Source: GCA-2684655 sp045105235
GTDB lineage: Bacteria; Planctomycetota; UBA1135; UBA2386
Assembly (NCBI GenBank): GCA_045105235.1
Contig: JBGCDH010000051.1
Span: 1 to 64,000 of the forward strand
Reading direction: 5' to 3'
DNA length: 64,000 bases
The translations under genes and the position numbers were made by a program. Under the pieces are notes generated by a model. The model had not been told where the DNA came from. It worked only from the letters and a program-made list of their open reading frames with translations, and made no database searches. Below are positions 17,606 through 26,175 of this stretch, in pieces (positions within the stretch are counted from its first letter, which is position 1; the number at the start of each line of letters is the position of its first letter).

Positions 17606-18823
17606 TCAGCGGCGGGTCCGACTGCCAACCTCGACCGGCAGGTCGGCCTCGATGCCTTCCCGCAGCAGCCGCACGGTGGCCTCGTCGCCGATGATCAGCG
17701 TCTCCAACGCCTCCATGTAGGCCTCGATATCCGGCGTGGCGAGGCCGTTGACGGACAGGATCACGTCGCCCTCTTCCATGCCGGCCTTTTCCGCACAGCC
17801 GCCCGGCGAGACCGCGCCGACCAAGATGCCGCCGCCCTGCTCCTCGTAGTTGCCGGGCATGAAGCCGAACGCCGGGCTCTCGCCCTCGGGGTTTTGACGA
17901 GGCGCAGGCTCGCCTTCGCCTTCGCCGGCCGCGGCCGACTTCACGGGCGCAGGCGCCGCGCGCTTTGGCTGCTCCGCCGGCTGAGCAGCCACGATGACAA
18001 ACTCACCAACGTCGGAAGTCGAATCGTAGATGTTGGCAGAGATGTCGTCGACGAGCTCCGCCGACAGCACCTTGACCTCGAGATCCGGCATGCGCTGACG
18101 GATACGCATCACCGTCCCGCGGCCGTGGTCGCTGTGCTGCTTGCCGCAGATAAACACAACCAACGGCCGCGAATCCGTCTCGCGCTCTTTCTCCAGGTAG
18201 TCCGTGATCGACTCCGCCATGGTGTCGTCCCAAACGCACTGGGCCACGTAGAAGCGCTCGAGCATGTCGTCCGACACGCCAGGGTGGCCTTCCATAGCCT
18301 TCATGAAGTCCTCGTAGGCCTCGTCCTTTGGCACCGAAACCTCACGCGCGACCATCGGATCGCCCAGCACCGAGCCGAGGCCTTCCTTGCGCGCCTTCTT
18401 GACCAGGTGGTTCGGCGCATTCGCAGCGATGACCATCAGATTGTTCTCGCGGGCAAACTCGATCACCGGGCGATAGTCACGGACATACTCGGGCCACAGC
18501 TTGACCTGCTCGCGGAACTCACCTTCCTCGATCAGCCCCTGCAGGTATTGCAGCATCGGCACCTGCGCTTCGCGATCGAACATCTCCATGGCGATGACCA
18601 TGTCGGGCCGGCGGCGATGCAGCGCCTTGATCAGCTGATGGTGGGTCTGATGGATGTCCGGAGTCCGGTGCAGCTCTCCGAGGGCCACCACGTCGGCTCC
18701 GGAAACAGCGTCGACAACCTCCGCGACACTGACTTCGCGATCCAGATCGGTCGAGACAATGTGCGGCCCGGTCGTGCAACCGACCAACCAGGCGAACGAA
18801 AGCAGCACAGCAGATGAGCGCAT
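17606..18823 (-). CDS. ChaN-like lipoprotein fused to a C-terminal PDZ domain
   Basis: A 405-residue protein. The lipoprotein signal ends AWLVGC (Cys16). Residues about 40-265 match the ChaN/haem-binding uptake (Tiki-related, EreA/ChaN-like) family: ADVVALGELHRTPDIHQTHH carries the conserved Glu and His residues, MVIAMEMFDREAQ a second acidic pair, and FICGKQHSDHGRG the final His cluster. A linker rich in Ala, Pro and Glu (about 285-310) leads to a PDZ domain (about 325-400; SPGGCAEKAGMEEGDVILSV). ChaN proteins are linked to iron or haem acquisition, but many have other roles. The PDZ may recruit partners or peptides at the envelope. The ATG at 18823 starts the signal. Confidence 0.83.
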   Translation of the reverse strand: MRSSAVLLSFAWLVGCTTGPHIVSTDLDREVSVAEVVDAVSGADVVALGELHRTPDIHQTHHQLIKALHRRRPDMVIAMEMFDREAQVPMLQYLQGLIEEGEFREQVKLWPEYVRDYRPVIEFARENNLMVIAANAPNHLVKKARKEGLGSVLGDPMVAREVSVPKDEAYEDFMKAMEGHPGVSDDMLERFYVAQCVWDDTMAESITDYLEKERETDSRPLVVFICGKQHSDHGRGTVMRIRQRMPDLEVKVLSAELVDDISANIYDSTSDVGEFVIVAAQPAEQPKRAAPAPVKSAAAGEGEGEPAPRQNPEGESPAFGFMPGNYEEQGGGILVGAVSPGGCAEKAGMEEGDVILSVNGLATPDIEAYMEALETLIIGDEATVRLLREGIEADLPVEVGSRTRR

Positions 18824-18975
18824 TTGCCTATCAGAACCCCAGGAGAGCGCCGCGGCAAGACAGCTGTGCCGGCTGACGTCACGCGAGTTTCCCTCGGTCC
18901 ACCCCTTCCACGGGCGGCCGCGGGCGCTTGAATCGTCTCGTCGGCCACTGGCAGCGCCGGCACGCACTCGCCCTC

Positions 18976-19749
18976 ATGAAGATCACCACCTGGAACGTCA
19001 ACGGGATCCGCGCGCGCCTGACCCATGTCGTCGACTTTTTGCGCGAGCACGAACCGGACGTCTTGTGTCTGCAGGAGACCAAGGTCCAAGACGACCTGTT
19101 CCCGCTCGACGTGCTCGAGGACGAAGGCTACGAGGTCACGTTTGACGGGCAAAAGGGCTACAACGGCGTCGCCATCCTCGCGGCTCACGAAATAGAAAAT
19201 CCCGTCAAGGGAATGCCCGACGACGGCCCCGACGCGGACAAGCGCGTGCTGGCAGCGAGCGTCAATGGCTTTCGCATCCTCGATCTTTACGTGGTCAACG
19301 GCCAAGAAGTCGGCGCCGAAAAGTATGACTACAAACTCGACTGGCTGCGCCGACTGCGCACCTATTTGGACAGCGAGTTTGCGGCCAACGAAGACGTTGT
19401 TGTGGTCGGCGATTTCAATGTCACGCTCGACGACCGGGACGTGCACGACCCCGACTGGTGGCGGGGCAAGATTCTCTGCTCCGACAAAGAACGCGACGCG
19501 ATGCGCAACGTGATGGCGTTTGGACTCGAGGACAGCCTGCGCCAGCATCACGACGAGGCCGGCATCTACACGTGGTGGCACTACACCGGTGGCTCGGCAG
19601 TCAAGGACGACGGGCTCCGCATCGACTACGTGCTCTCGTCCAAGAGCGCGGCCGCGCGCTGCACCGACGTCATCGTCCACAAAGAAGAACGCAGCAAGGC
19701 GAGCCCGAGCGACCACGTCCCCGTAACAGGGATCTACCGCGACCGATGA
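18976..19749 (+). CDS. xthA: exodeoxyribonuclease III / AP endonuclease
   Basis: A 257-residue DNA repair nuclease that cuts at abasic sites and trims 3' ends. The active-site set is complete: Asn7 (TTWNVNGIRAR), Glu34 (LQETK), Asp146 and Asn148 (VGDFNVT), and Asp246-His247 (SDHVPV). The ATG at 18976 gives the canonical MKITTWNVNG start; upstream codons are not conserved. Its stop overlaps the ATG of the ABC ATPase gene (ATGA), so a repair enzyme heads an exporter operon. That is probably a local accident rather than a functional link. Confidence 0.95.
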   Translation: MKITTWNVNGIRARLTHVVDFLREHEPDVLCLQETKVQDDLFPLDVLEDEGYEVTFDGQKGYNGVAILAAHEIENPVKGMPDDGPDADKRVLAASVNGFRILDLYVVNGQEVGAEKYDYKLDWLRRLRTYLDSEFAANEDVVVVGDFNVTLDDRDVHDPDWWRGKILCSDKERDAMRNVMAFGLEDSLRQHHDEAGIYTWWHYTGGSAVKDDGLRIDYVLSSKSAAARCTDVIVHKEERSKASPSDHVPVTGIYRDR

Positions 19750-20579
19750 CCGCTGCAGTCACATTGCCAGAGCCGGCCATCGTGGCCCGCGGACTGGGGC
19801 GACGCTTTGGCGACAAGTGGGCGCTGCGCTCGCTCGACCTACAGGTGCAAGCCGGCGAGCTATACGGCTTCTTGGGCCAAAACGGAGCCGGCAAGACAAC
19901 GACGCTGCGGCTGCTGGCCGGACTGCTGCAGCCGTCCGAAGGCGAGCTGCGCGTAGCCGGACTCTCTCACCAAACGGAATCACGCAAACTCAAAGCGCGG
20001 CTCGGATTCGTCCCCGACACGCCGCCGCTCTACGACTACCTCACGGGCCGCCAGTACGTGGCACTCGTCGCCAGCATGTGGCGCGTGCCGCGCAAGGATC
20101 GCGACGCACGCAGCGAAGAGCTGTTCTCGCTGCTGCAGCTTGAGGACGTCGCCGATGATCTGTGCAAGAGCTACTCACACGGGATGCGCAAGAAGGCGCA
20201 CCTGGCGGCTGTTCTGACGACGGCGCCCGACGTGCTGCTGCTCGACGAACCAACCACGGGCCTCGATCCTGGCAGCACACGCCGGCTCAAGGACCTGCTG
20301 CGCAAGCAGTCGAATGCCGGCACAACGGTGTTTTTCAGCACGCACGTGCTCGACACCGCCGAAGAGCTTTGCGACCGCATTGGCGTGCTGGCGCAGGGAC
20401 GACTGCGAGCCGAAGGCACGGCCGAGGAACTGCGTGCGGCCCACGGCCACCCAACGACAGCGACCTCCCTAGAAGACGTGTTCTTGGCCTTGACCGACGG
20501 CGCCCCCACCCAAGCAGCAACCGAAAGCGGCGCCGCAGAAACAAACGCCACGGCCGGGCGAGAGAACGACACCCCATGA
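19746..20579 (+). CDS. ABC transporter ATP-binding protein
   Basis: A 277-residue ATPase of the exporter (ABC-2 partner, CcmA/YhaQ-like) type. Walker A is GQNGAGKTT (about 44-52), the signature is YSHGMRKK, Walker B is VLLLDEPTTGLD, and the H-loop follows in FFSTHVLD. The last 35 residues are a Thr/Ala-rich tail outside the fold. ATGA overlaps on both sides tie it to xthA upstream and the permease downstream. The substrate is unknown. The ATP-binding subunit drives export by the adjacent membrane protein. Confidence 0.92.
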   Translation: MTAAVTLPEPAIVARGLGRRFGDKWALRSLDLQVQAGELYGFLGQNGAGKTTTLRLLAGLLQPSEGELRVAGLSHQTESRKLKARLGFVPDTPPLYDYLTGRQYVALVASMWRVPRKDRDARSEELFSLLQLEDVADDLCKSYSHGMRKKAHLAAVLTTAPDVLLLDEPTTGLDPGSTRRLKDLLRKQSNAGTTVFFSTHVLDTAEELCDRIGVLAQGRLRAEGTAEELRAAHGHPTTATSLEDVFLALTDGAPTQAATESGAAETNATAGRENDTP

Positions 20580-22219
20580 GCCTGCTGCTCGCTGACCTGC
20601 GCGCGCTCGGCAATCTTCCAACCAGCGCCAACGGCAGGCGCGCGCTATTCGGCATGCTCAGCGGGCTGTTCTTGCTGGCGCTGATGTCCTGGTGGCTCGC
20701 CCGTTCCATCCTCGAGAGCCCGCGCCTGCTGCGCGTCATCGTCGAACGCAGCGGCGACGACCCCATGCTCGGCCTGTGCGGCTACGGCCTGATGACGTGC
20801 CCGATGGTCGCGACCTGGCTGGGTCTCGCGACGGCTCAGCGGCAGCTGTTCGAAACGCCCGAAATGATGCTGTGGCGGCAAGCCCCCATCGCCGGCTGGC
20901 GCGGCCCCGTGCAGATCCTGATCCGAGCACTCGCCGTCTCGCTGCTTTGGTCCAGCGCGCTCGCGGGACCGTTTTTGGTCGCGCTGCTACAGAAGAGCCC
21001 GGCGACGCCACTGGCCTACGTGCTGATCCCGCTCGCGATCTTGTGCTGCACAGCGCCGCTACTCGCGCTGCTGCTTGGCGCCCAGATCATCATGGTACGG
21101 GTCTTCGCCGGGCGCTGGCTGCGCCTGGTCCTGACCCTGATTGCCTCGCTCGCATCGGTTGTCTTTACGGTTTGGCTGCTGCTCAACCTCTTTACGACCG
21201 GGCGCGAACGGCTACACGAAGTGGAGTTCGCAGCAGCCAACGCGCAAAGCCTGCCGGCGACCGTGCACTCGGCGGCCAGCATGCTCGCGGCCGCAGCCAC
21301 CGGCCGCTTCGAAGGGGCCCACCTGCATCTCGTCCTGCTGTGGCTGGTAGCTGCACTCGGTGCATTCGGACTCGCGGCACTGCTGCACACGCGCGCCCAC
21401 GAACGCTACCTCGAGTCCTACCGCCCCATATGGCGCCGCGCGGGGCGCCGCTGGCCGGCATCGCTCGCCGCGAACGTCCGCAAGAAAGAGTTCGCCCAAG
21501 TTCTCCAGCAGCCCGGAGCGCTGATCGGCTTCCTCGTATTTGCCGTGCTCGTGTTCGGCTTGGCGCGCCAACATGTCCTGGTCGGCGGCATCCTCCGGCA
21601 AACCCGACTGCCAAGCGAAGCGCGCGAACTCGCGGCGCTGCTGACCTGGTGGTTTTTGGCGGTGCTGCTGGTCCTCTATACACACATGGGCCGGCTGGCG
21701 CTCTGGGACGGCGCCCAGTGGCCGCTCTACATGGCCTCGCCGTCGCGCGGCTTTGCGATCCTGCGCGGCAAGCTTCAGGCGGTTGCCGTGTTCTTGCTGT
21801 GGCCGCTGCTGCTGGTCGCAGCCGTCGGCCTGCAGCTGTTGCACGCCGAAACGAGCACGGTTCTGTGGTTCTGCGGCTTCGCCGTCGCCGGCACGCTGGC
21901 GGCACTCGGGATCGTCGCCATCATCGGGACATGGCCGCGTCTGATGCGCCCAGACTCGGAGGGACAGATCCTTCAGGGCGGCAAGAGTTTCCTCGCCGCC
22001 ATGGTCATGGTCATGACATTTCAGCTCGCGATGCTGCCGGCGATGGCCGGCTGGCAGATTCTGCTTCGGCGGGCAAGCGTCGAGCGCATGAGCTACGACA
22101 TCCTGATTGCCGAGGCGCCTTGGATGCTGGCGGCGGCGCTAGGATACGGTCTCATTCTCGCACTCGTCGGCTGCTGGGTCGGCGCCCGCAACTACCGACG
22201 CCTGTTGGCGCCGCGCTGA
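20576..22219 (+). CDS. ABC transporter permease-like membrane protein
   Basis: A 547-residue integral membrane protein with about a dozen hydrophobic segments. Clear ones begin near residues 24 (ALFGMLSGLFLLALMSWWLA), 120, 150, 190, 245, 320, 365, 405, 440, 480 and 515. Its ATG at 20576 overlaps the ATPase stop, which is the main reason to call it the transporter's membrane subunit. It has no recognisable Pfam-like motif beyond the general layout of large ABC-2 exporters. A single chain of this size could hold both transmembrane halves. Substrate unknown. Confidence 0.8.
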   Translation: MSLLLADLRALGNLPTSANGRRALFGMLSGLFLLALMSWWLARSILESPRLLRVIVERSGDDPMLGLCGYGLMTCPMVATWLGLATAQRQLFETPEMMLWRQAPIAGWRGPVQILIRALAVSLLWSSALAGPFLVALLQKSPATPLAYVLIPLAILCCTAPLLALLLGAQIIMVRVFAGRWLRLVLTLIASLASVVFTVWLLLNLFTTGRERLHEVEFAAANAQSLPATVHSAASMLAAAATGRFEGAHLHLVLLWLVAALGAFGLAALLHTRAHERYLESYRPIWRRAGRRWPASLAANVRKKEFAQVLQQPGALIGFLVFAVLVFGLARQHVLVGGILRQTRLPSEARELAALLTWWFLAVLLVLYTHMGRLALWDGAQWPLYMASPSRGFAILRGKLQAVAVFLLWPLLLVAAVGLQLLHAETSTVLWFCGFAVAGTLAALGIVAIIGTWPRLMRPDSEGQILQGGKSFLAAMVMVMTFQLAMLPAMAGWQILLRRASVERMSYDILIAEAPWMLAAALGYGLILALVGCWVGARNYRRLLAPR

Positions 22220-22271
22220 TTCTCTCGCCTTACAGTTCGCCTGCGCGGCCTCTGCGCAACGACATTCTCGC

Positions 22272-23450
22272 ATGACTTTGATCGACGCAAAGACAACGTC
22301 CGTGGCGCGACAGCGACTTGCGGGATTGCGACTTGCGGGATTGCTGTGCGGACTGGCCCTGCTGGCATCCGGCTGCGACGAAAACGTGCCGATGCAGACC
22401 GACCCACCGGCCGCCGCAACACGCGGCTTCGCGATGGGGTTCACGCCGTGGCTACCGGAAGCAACGCTAGCGGCTCGCGCCGCAATCTACGAACGCATCC
22501 AGGACGACGGCGACATCCTGGCCCACCACGTCATGGACGGCGTGCCGTGGCAAGAGGCCTTCGATCAAACCGCATACCCCGCATCGGTAGAAGACGATCT
22601 AAGCGTTCGCACAACCAACACGCGCCCCGGCAAACGCATCTACCTTGCCATCGATTCGCTCAATGGACCGCGCACGGAACTGGCGCCAAACTGGGGAGCC
22701 GCCGCCAACGAACCACGCACCGGCGCCTGGGCGATCCGCGACTTTGACGCGCCGGAGGTCATTGCTGCCTACGGCAACTTCGCCGAAGACTTGATCCAGC
22801 GTTTTCAGCCGGAGTGGTTCTGCTACGCCGTCGAGATCGGCGGCTTGATGGCATCCAACCCCGCGTCGTATGACCGCTTCGTCACGTTTTCGGCAGCGAT
22901 TTCCGATCGACTCCGAACGGCGTTCCCCGAGACCGAGCTGATGGTGTCGCTGTCGCTGAAATCCCCCGGCAATGCCGAGATGCAGACGATCACCAGCGGC
23001 TTCGCGCGCATCGCAGAGCACGTCGACCGCGTCGGCATCAGTATCTATCCATACGCCTTCTTCGATCATCAGGACAAAGGTGACCCCGACACGATGCCCA
23101 CCGACTGGCTCAGCCAGATTGAGACGATCGCGCCGGGCAAGCCGATCGCGATCACCGAAACGGGCTGGGCCGCCGAGGCGCTCGAGATCCCCTCACTCAA
23201 CATCAGCCTGCCCGTCTCGGCCGAGGACCAGCGCACCTTCGTCGCCCGCATGCTCCAGGAGGCAGACGATCTGGACGCAGCGTTCGTGATCTGGTTTTCC
23301 TATGCGGACTACGACGAGCTCTGGACCTCGGTCCTCAGCTCAAGCGCCGTCGGCCGCATCTGGCGCGATACCGGCTTAACGGACGGCGACTTCGTCGCAA
23401 GGCCGGCGCGCGCCCCTTGGCGCGAGTGGCTTGCCCGCCCCATTCGTTGA
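22272..23450 (+). CDS. lipoprotein with glycosidase-like TIM-barrel domain
   Basis: A 392-residue lipoprotein: the signal ends LLASGC (about Cys36). The mature part has the strand pattern of a retaining (beta/alpha)8 barrel of clan GH-A, near GH53 or GH-like arabinogalactan hydrolases: IYLAIDSLNG, WFCYAVEIGGLMA, GISIYPYAFF and PIAITETGWAAE. In that fold the glutamate of TETGW (about residue 297) would be the nucleophile and the glutamate of AVEIGG (about 196) the acid/base. Activity on a polysaccharide is inferred, not shown. The signal peptide contains an exact 15-bp in-frame duplication coding RLAGL twice. Confidence 0.72.
   Translation: MTLIDAKTTSVARQRLAGLRLAGLLCGLALLASGCDENVPMQTDPPAAATRGFAMGFTPWLPEATLAARAAIYERIQDDGDILAHHVMDGVPWQEAFDQTAYPASVEDDLSVRTTNTRPGKRIYLAIDSLNGPRTELAPNWGAAANEPRTGAWAIRDFDAPEVIAAYGNFAEDLIQRFQPEWFCYAVEIGGLMASNPASYDRFVTFSAAISDRLRTAFPETELMVSLSLKSPGNAEMQTITSGFARIAEHVDRVGISIYPYAFFDHQDKGDPDTMPTDWLSQIETIAPGKPIAITETGWAAEALEIPSLNISLPVSAEDQRTFVARMLQEADDLDAAFVIWFSYADYDELWTSVLSSSAVGRIWRDTGLTDGDFVARPARAPWREWLARPIR
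22314..22343 (+). repeat. 15-bp tandem duplication inside a signal peptide
   Basis: Two exact copies of cgacttgcgggattg (22314-22328, 22329-22343). They are in frame and encode RLAGL-RLAGL in the hydrophobic/charged part of the lipoprotein signal. The unit size matches the intergenic arrays, but here it is a multiple of three. Confidence 0.95.
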
Positions 23451-23454
23451 CGAC

Positions 23455-24219
23455 CTACCCCCGGACCGGCGACCACGCCGCCACGTCGACGGGCGCGGCC
23501 AGCAACGCACTTTCGGGGGGCCCAGCGAGCGACACGTCGACAAGGCGCGCCATGTCGCATTCTTCAAGCTGGAGATCGACCGGCGCCAACCGCCAGGGCT
23601 GATGCGCGATGTCGCCACGCACCAGCTTGCCGCGCCGCATTGCAAACAGGCTGTAGCGAGCGGTCAAGAACTCCTCGAGCGAGCCCCGCTCCGCAACCGT
23701 CGCCGCCCCCGCCGCTTGCCAGCTAGCCCGAAACACCGCCGGCGGCGCCCGCCGGTCCGTGCGCTCGCTTGCGTAGTGCACCCGCCCGCCCGCTTCCCGA
23801 AGGGACATGCGCGCGCGAAAATACGGCAGGCCAAAGCCCAGCCGAGCTCCCTCTACTGCCATCCTGCTGTGTGCATCCAGGCTGTAAAACCAGACGCCAC
23901 GACGATCGCCATGCCGAACATAGGTGCGCAGGTTGCACTCGGGAAACGAGCTGGCCGTCGGCATTGGCGGCAGCCACCGAAACCGGGTGCTGGCCATCAC
24001 GAACGGCACGACAGCCAGCCAGGCGCTGCCGTCGAACGTATCTAGCTCGAGCCCTTCGGGCAGCCCTCTGGCGAGCAGCTGCTGCTCCGCCGGCCCAACG
24101 CGCCAGTGCAAGAACAGCAGCTGCTCCCAGCGCATCGTGAGCGCCCAGCGACCTTGGCACAGGCCCAAAGGAATGTGGTCCGTATTCTTGAGCGCGGGGT
24201 GCGGCATCGACACAGACAT
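23455..24219 (-). CDS. DUF2071 (YqjF-like) family protein
   Basis: A 254-residue protein matching the YqjF/DUF2071 family by the order of its segments: MRWEQLLFLHWRV at the start, LPEGLELDTFDGSAWLAVVPF, then FPECNLRTYVRHGDRRGVWFYSLDA and the FGLPYFRARM region. The family is widespread, cytoplasmic and of unknown activity. A start at the ATG of 24219 (MSVSMPHP) is chosen; an ATG at 24246 would extend it by 9 residues and overlap the divergent gene's start. It is convergent with the lipoprotein gene, ending 4 bp from its stop, and divergent from the secreted protein at 24245. Confidence 0.78.
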   Translation of the reverse strand: MSVSMPHPALKNTDHIPLGLCQGRWALTMRWEQLLFLHWRVGPAEQQLLARGLPEGLELDTFDGSAWLAVVPFVMASTRFRWLPPMPTASSFPECNLRTYVRHGDRRGVWFYSLDAHSRMAVEGARLGFGLPYFRARMSLREAGGRVHYASERTDRRAPPAVFRASWQAAGAATVAERGSLEEFLTARYSLFAMRRGKLVRGDIAHQPWRLAPVDLQLEECDMARLVDVSLAGPPESALLAAPVDVAAWSPVRG

Positions 24220-24233
24220 AACCGCTAACTGGT

Positions 24234-24249
24234 AGCATGATTTCATGCT
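24234..24249. promoter_or_regulatory. inverted repeat across two divergent start regions
   Basis: Perfect 7-bp arms AGCATGA (24234-24240) and TCATGCT (24243-24249) are separated by tt. The dyad contains the ATG of the secreted protein (24245) and the alternative ATG of the DUF2071 gene (24246 on the minus strand). It could be an operator for both, or simply two facing ATG contexts. Confidence 0.4.
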
Positions 24250-25528
24250 TCGCCCCTCAAGCATCGTATGGCTGCTCACCCTTGCGGCAGCCACCGCCGA
24301 AGCCACACTTCGAATTGCACCGGCCCAAGACGATCTGCGCGATACGGTCACAATGACCAACGGCCGGATTCTGCGCGGGCGCGTGGCGACTCCGTATGCC
24401 GGCGGCGAAGTGGTCGTGATGCAGGGCGGCAAGCGCGTGCGCGCGCCGCGCGCGAAGGTTGCCAACGTCGAACTGGTTGCGGACCGGGTCGAAGAGTTCT
24501 TCGTGCGGCGCCAGCGCCACAAAAACTCCCCGCGCGCTCTGCGCTATCTGGTCGACTGGGCCGCCAGCAAGGACCTGCAAGAACTGGCGCGGCTGCAGGC
24601 CCTCGAGCTGGTCTTGCTCGACGACACCGACGATGAGATGCACGAAGCTGCGGGGCACCGCCGGCGCGGCAAAAATGGCGAGTGGCGCTGGCTCTACGGA
24701 AAGAAGTGGATCAAGCAAGACCAGCTCGTCAAAGCGATGCTCGAAAAACCGCTGCGCCTACCCGGCGAGCGTTTTGCGCTGACCTGCGACGCAGGGCTGC
24801 TCACCAACGTGCGCGCCCTGCTCGACCTCGAGCGTCTCGGCGTTGCATTCTTCAAGGAATTCGGGCGCGACCTTCAGCTCAAAGAAGTGCTCAAGCGGAT
24901 CGAGATTCGCACCTTCCGCAACATCGACGAGTTCCCCAAGTGGGGCTTCCGCGCGCGGCCCTACTTTGAGCCGCCACCGCATGCCGATCTCGGCCGCACG
25001 TTTTACTCCGGGCCTGCGCCAACACGCCCCGAGGACCTGTTCTTCATCGGCACACAGGGCCTGCTATACCGGACGATGATTGGCGAAGTCAGCCAGCAGA
25101 ACAGTCGCGACCGGGCCTGTGCATGGCTCGAAGTCGGGCTCGGCATGCACATGCAGATGCGCATGCAGGGCGACGCAGGCTTTGCGTCACCAGCCGCCAA
25201 GGACAAACTCGACCTGCGCGCCATCAGCGCACTCAACCGGGACTACCGGCTGACGCACGTTGTACACCTGCCGATGTACGGCAGCTTTTACCTAACGGAC
25301 GATCTCGCCACTTCGACGAACTGGTCGGCCTCCGCGATGTTCGTGACCTGGCTGCTTGACGACGGCAAGCAGCCGAAGACCCGCGCACCGTTCTTGCGCT
25401 ATGTGCGAGCAGCGCTGGCGGGACGCAAGGGCGACAGCAGCTCTGTCTTCGACAAGATCATGGGGACGCGCATCGAAGAGCTTGACGAGCCATGGCGCGA
25501 CTGGCTCTACAAGCTCTCCCGAAAATAG
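24245..25528 (+). CDS. secreted protein of unknown function (planctomycete type)
   Basis: A 427-residue protein with a Sec signal (MLRPSSIVWLLTLAAATAEA). The early segment DTVTMTNGRILRGRVATPYA with VVVMQGGKRVRAPRAKVANV looks like a small SH3-like beta domain found near the N-terminus of planctomycete secreted proteins. The remainder is mixed alpha/beta. Around residues 335-380 (RLTHVVHLPMYGSFYLTDD, FVTWLLDDG) it resembles DUF1570-type metalloprotease-like proteins, but I do not see an HExxH motif, so catalysis is not claimed. It is monocistronic between divergent and convergent neighbours. Confidence 0.65.
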   Translation: MLRPSSIVWLLTLAAATAEATLRIAPAQDDLRDTVTMTNGRILRGRVATPYAGGEVVVMQGGKRVRAPRAKVANVELVADRVEEFFVRRQRHKNSPRALRYLVDWAASKDLQELARLQALELVLLDDTDDEMHEAAGHRRRGKNGEWRWLYGKKWIKQDQLVKAMLEKPLRLPGERFALTCDAGLLTNVRALLDLERLGVAFFKEFGRDLQLKEVLKRIEIRTFRNIDEFPKWGFRARPYFEPPPHADLGRTFYSGPAPTRPEDLFFIGTQGLLYRTMIGEVSQQNSRDRACAWLEVGLGMHMQMRMQGDAGFASPAAKDKLDLRAISALNRDYRLTHVVHLPMYGSFYLTDDLATSTNWSASAMFVTWLLDDGKQPKTRAPFLRYVRAALAGRKGDSSSVFDKIMGTRIEELDEPWRDWLYKLSRK

Positions 25529-25587
25529 AAAGCGCAGCGGGAAAGAACGTGCCGACGTGGCCTATCACAGACGGTCGAGTTCGAAGG

Positions 25588-26145
25588 CTATTCCACGCCG
25601 GCATCCCGCCGCAGGCGGTCGGCATCGAGCCTGGCAATCAGCACACGAAGATTGTCGTAGTAGCTACTGTGGCCAAAGCCCCCGGCGACCATTTCATCCA
25701 GCGCTTCGCTTGGACTCCAGCCATCGATCGCGATGCGCCACGCCGCGCAAACGGCCCCGGTTCGGTCCGAACCATGCCAGCAGTGCACCAGCGCCGGCTT
25801 CGGCGCGTCGAGCAATTTGCGCAACGCCGCGACCAAGTCCTGGTAGCCAACATGGCCCGTGGCCAGCGGATGCTCGACTAGGTGCAGGCGGGTCTCCCGC
25901 AGTCGCTCCCGGTCGCTGTGGAACTCGCGCAGGTTGACGATCGATCGAACGCCAAAGTTTTGCAGCGTGCGCATGTCGGCGGACGAAGGCTGCGCTGCGC
26001 GATACAGGTCATCCGAAACGCGGTGCCAATTTTGGACACCCCCCAACACGGGCTGGGCCCAATGCGCAGGGCGTAGCCGGACATGGTCAGACTGCGTTGC
26101 GCACGCCGCCATCAGGGCGACCAAAACGATCTGGGATCGCGGCAT
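25588..26145 (-). CDS. dual-specificity (tyrosine) phosphatase-like lipoprotein
   Basis: A 185-residue cysteine phosphatase. The CX5R active-site loop is HCWHGSDRTG (Cys122, Arg128). The fold opens with SDDLYRAAQPSSADMRTLQ and SIVNLREF, as in the DSP/PTP-like and DUF442-related families. A signal with LMAAC (Cys15) points to a lipid-anchored envelope protein. I took the ATG at 26145; a GTG at 26151 is possible. The general acid aspartate is not obvious, and a phosphoinositide or sugar phosphate could be the substrate instead of protein. It ends 60 bp past the convergent secreted-protein gene. Confidence 0.82.
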   Translation of the reverse strand: MPRSQIVLVALMAACATQSDHVRLRPAHWAQPVLGGVQNWHRVSDDLYRAAQPSSADMRTLQNFGVRSIVNLREFHSDRERLRETRLHLVEHPLATGHVGYQDLVAALRKLLDAPKPALVHCWHGSDRTGAVCAAWRIAIDGWSPSEALDEMVAGGFGHSSYYDNLRVLIARLDADRLRRDAGVE

Positions 26146-26175
26146 CGCCACAGAGTAGCGGCTGCAGCGAACAAA

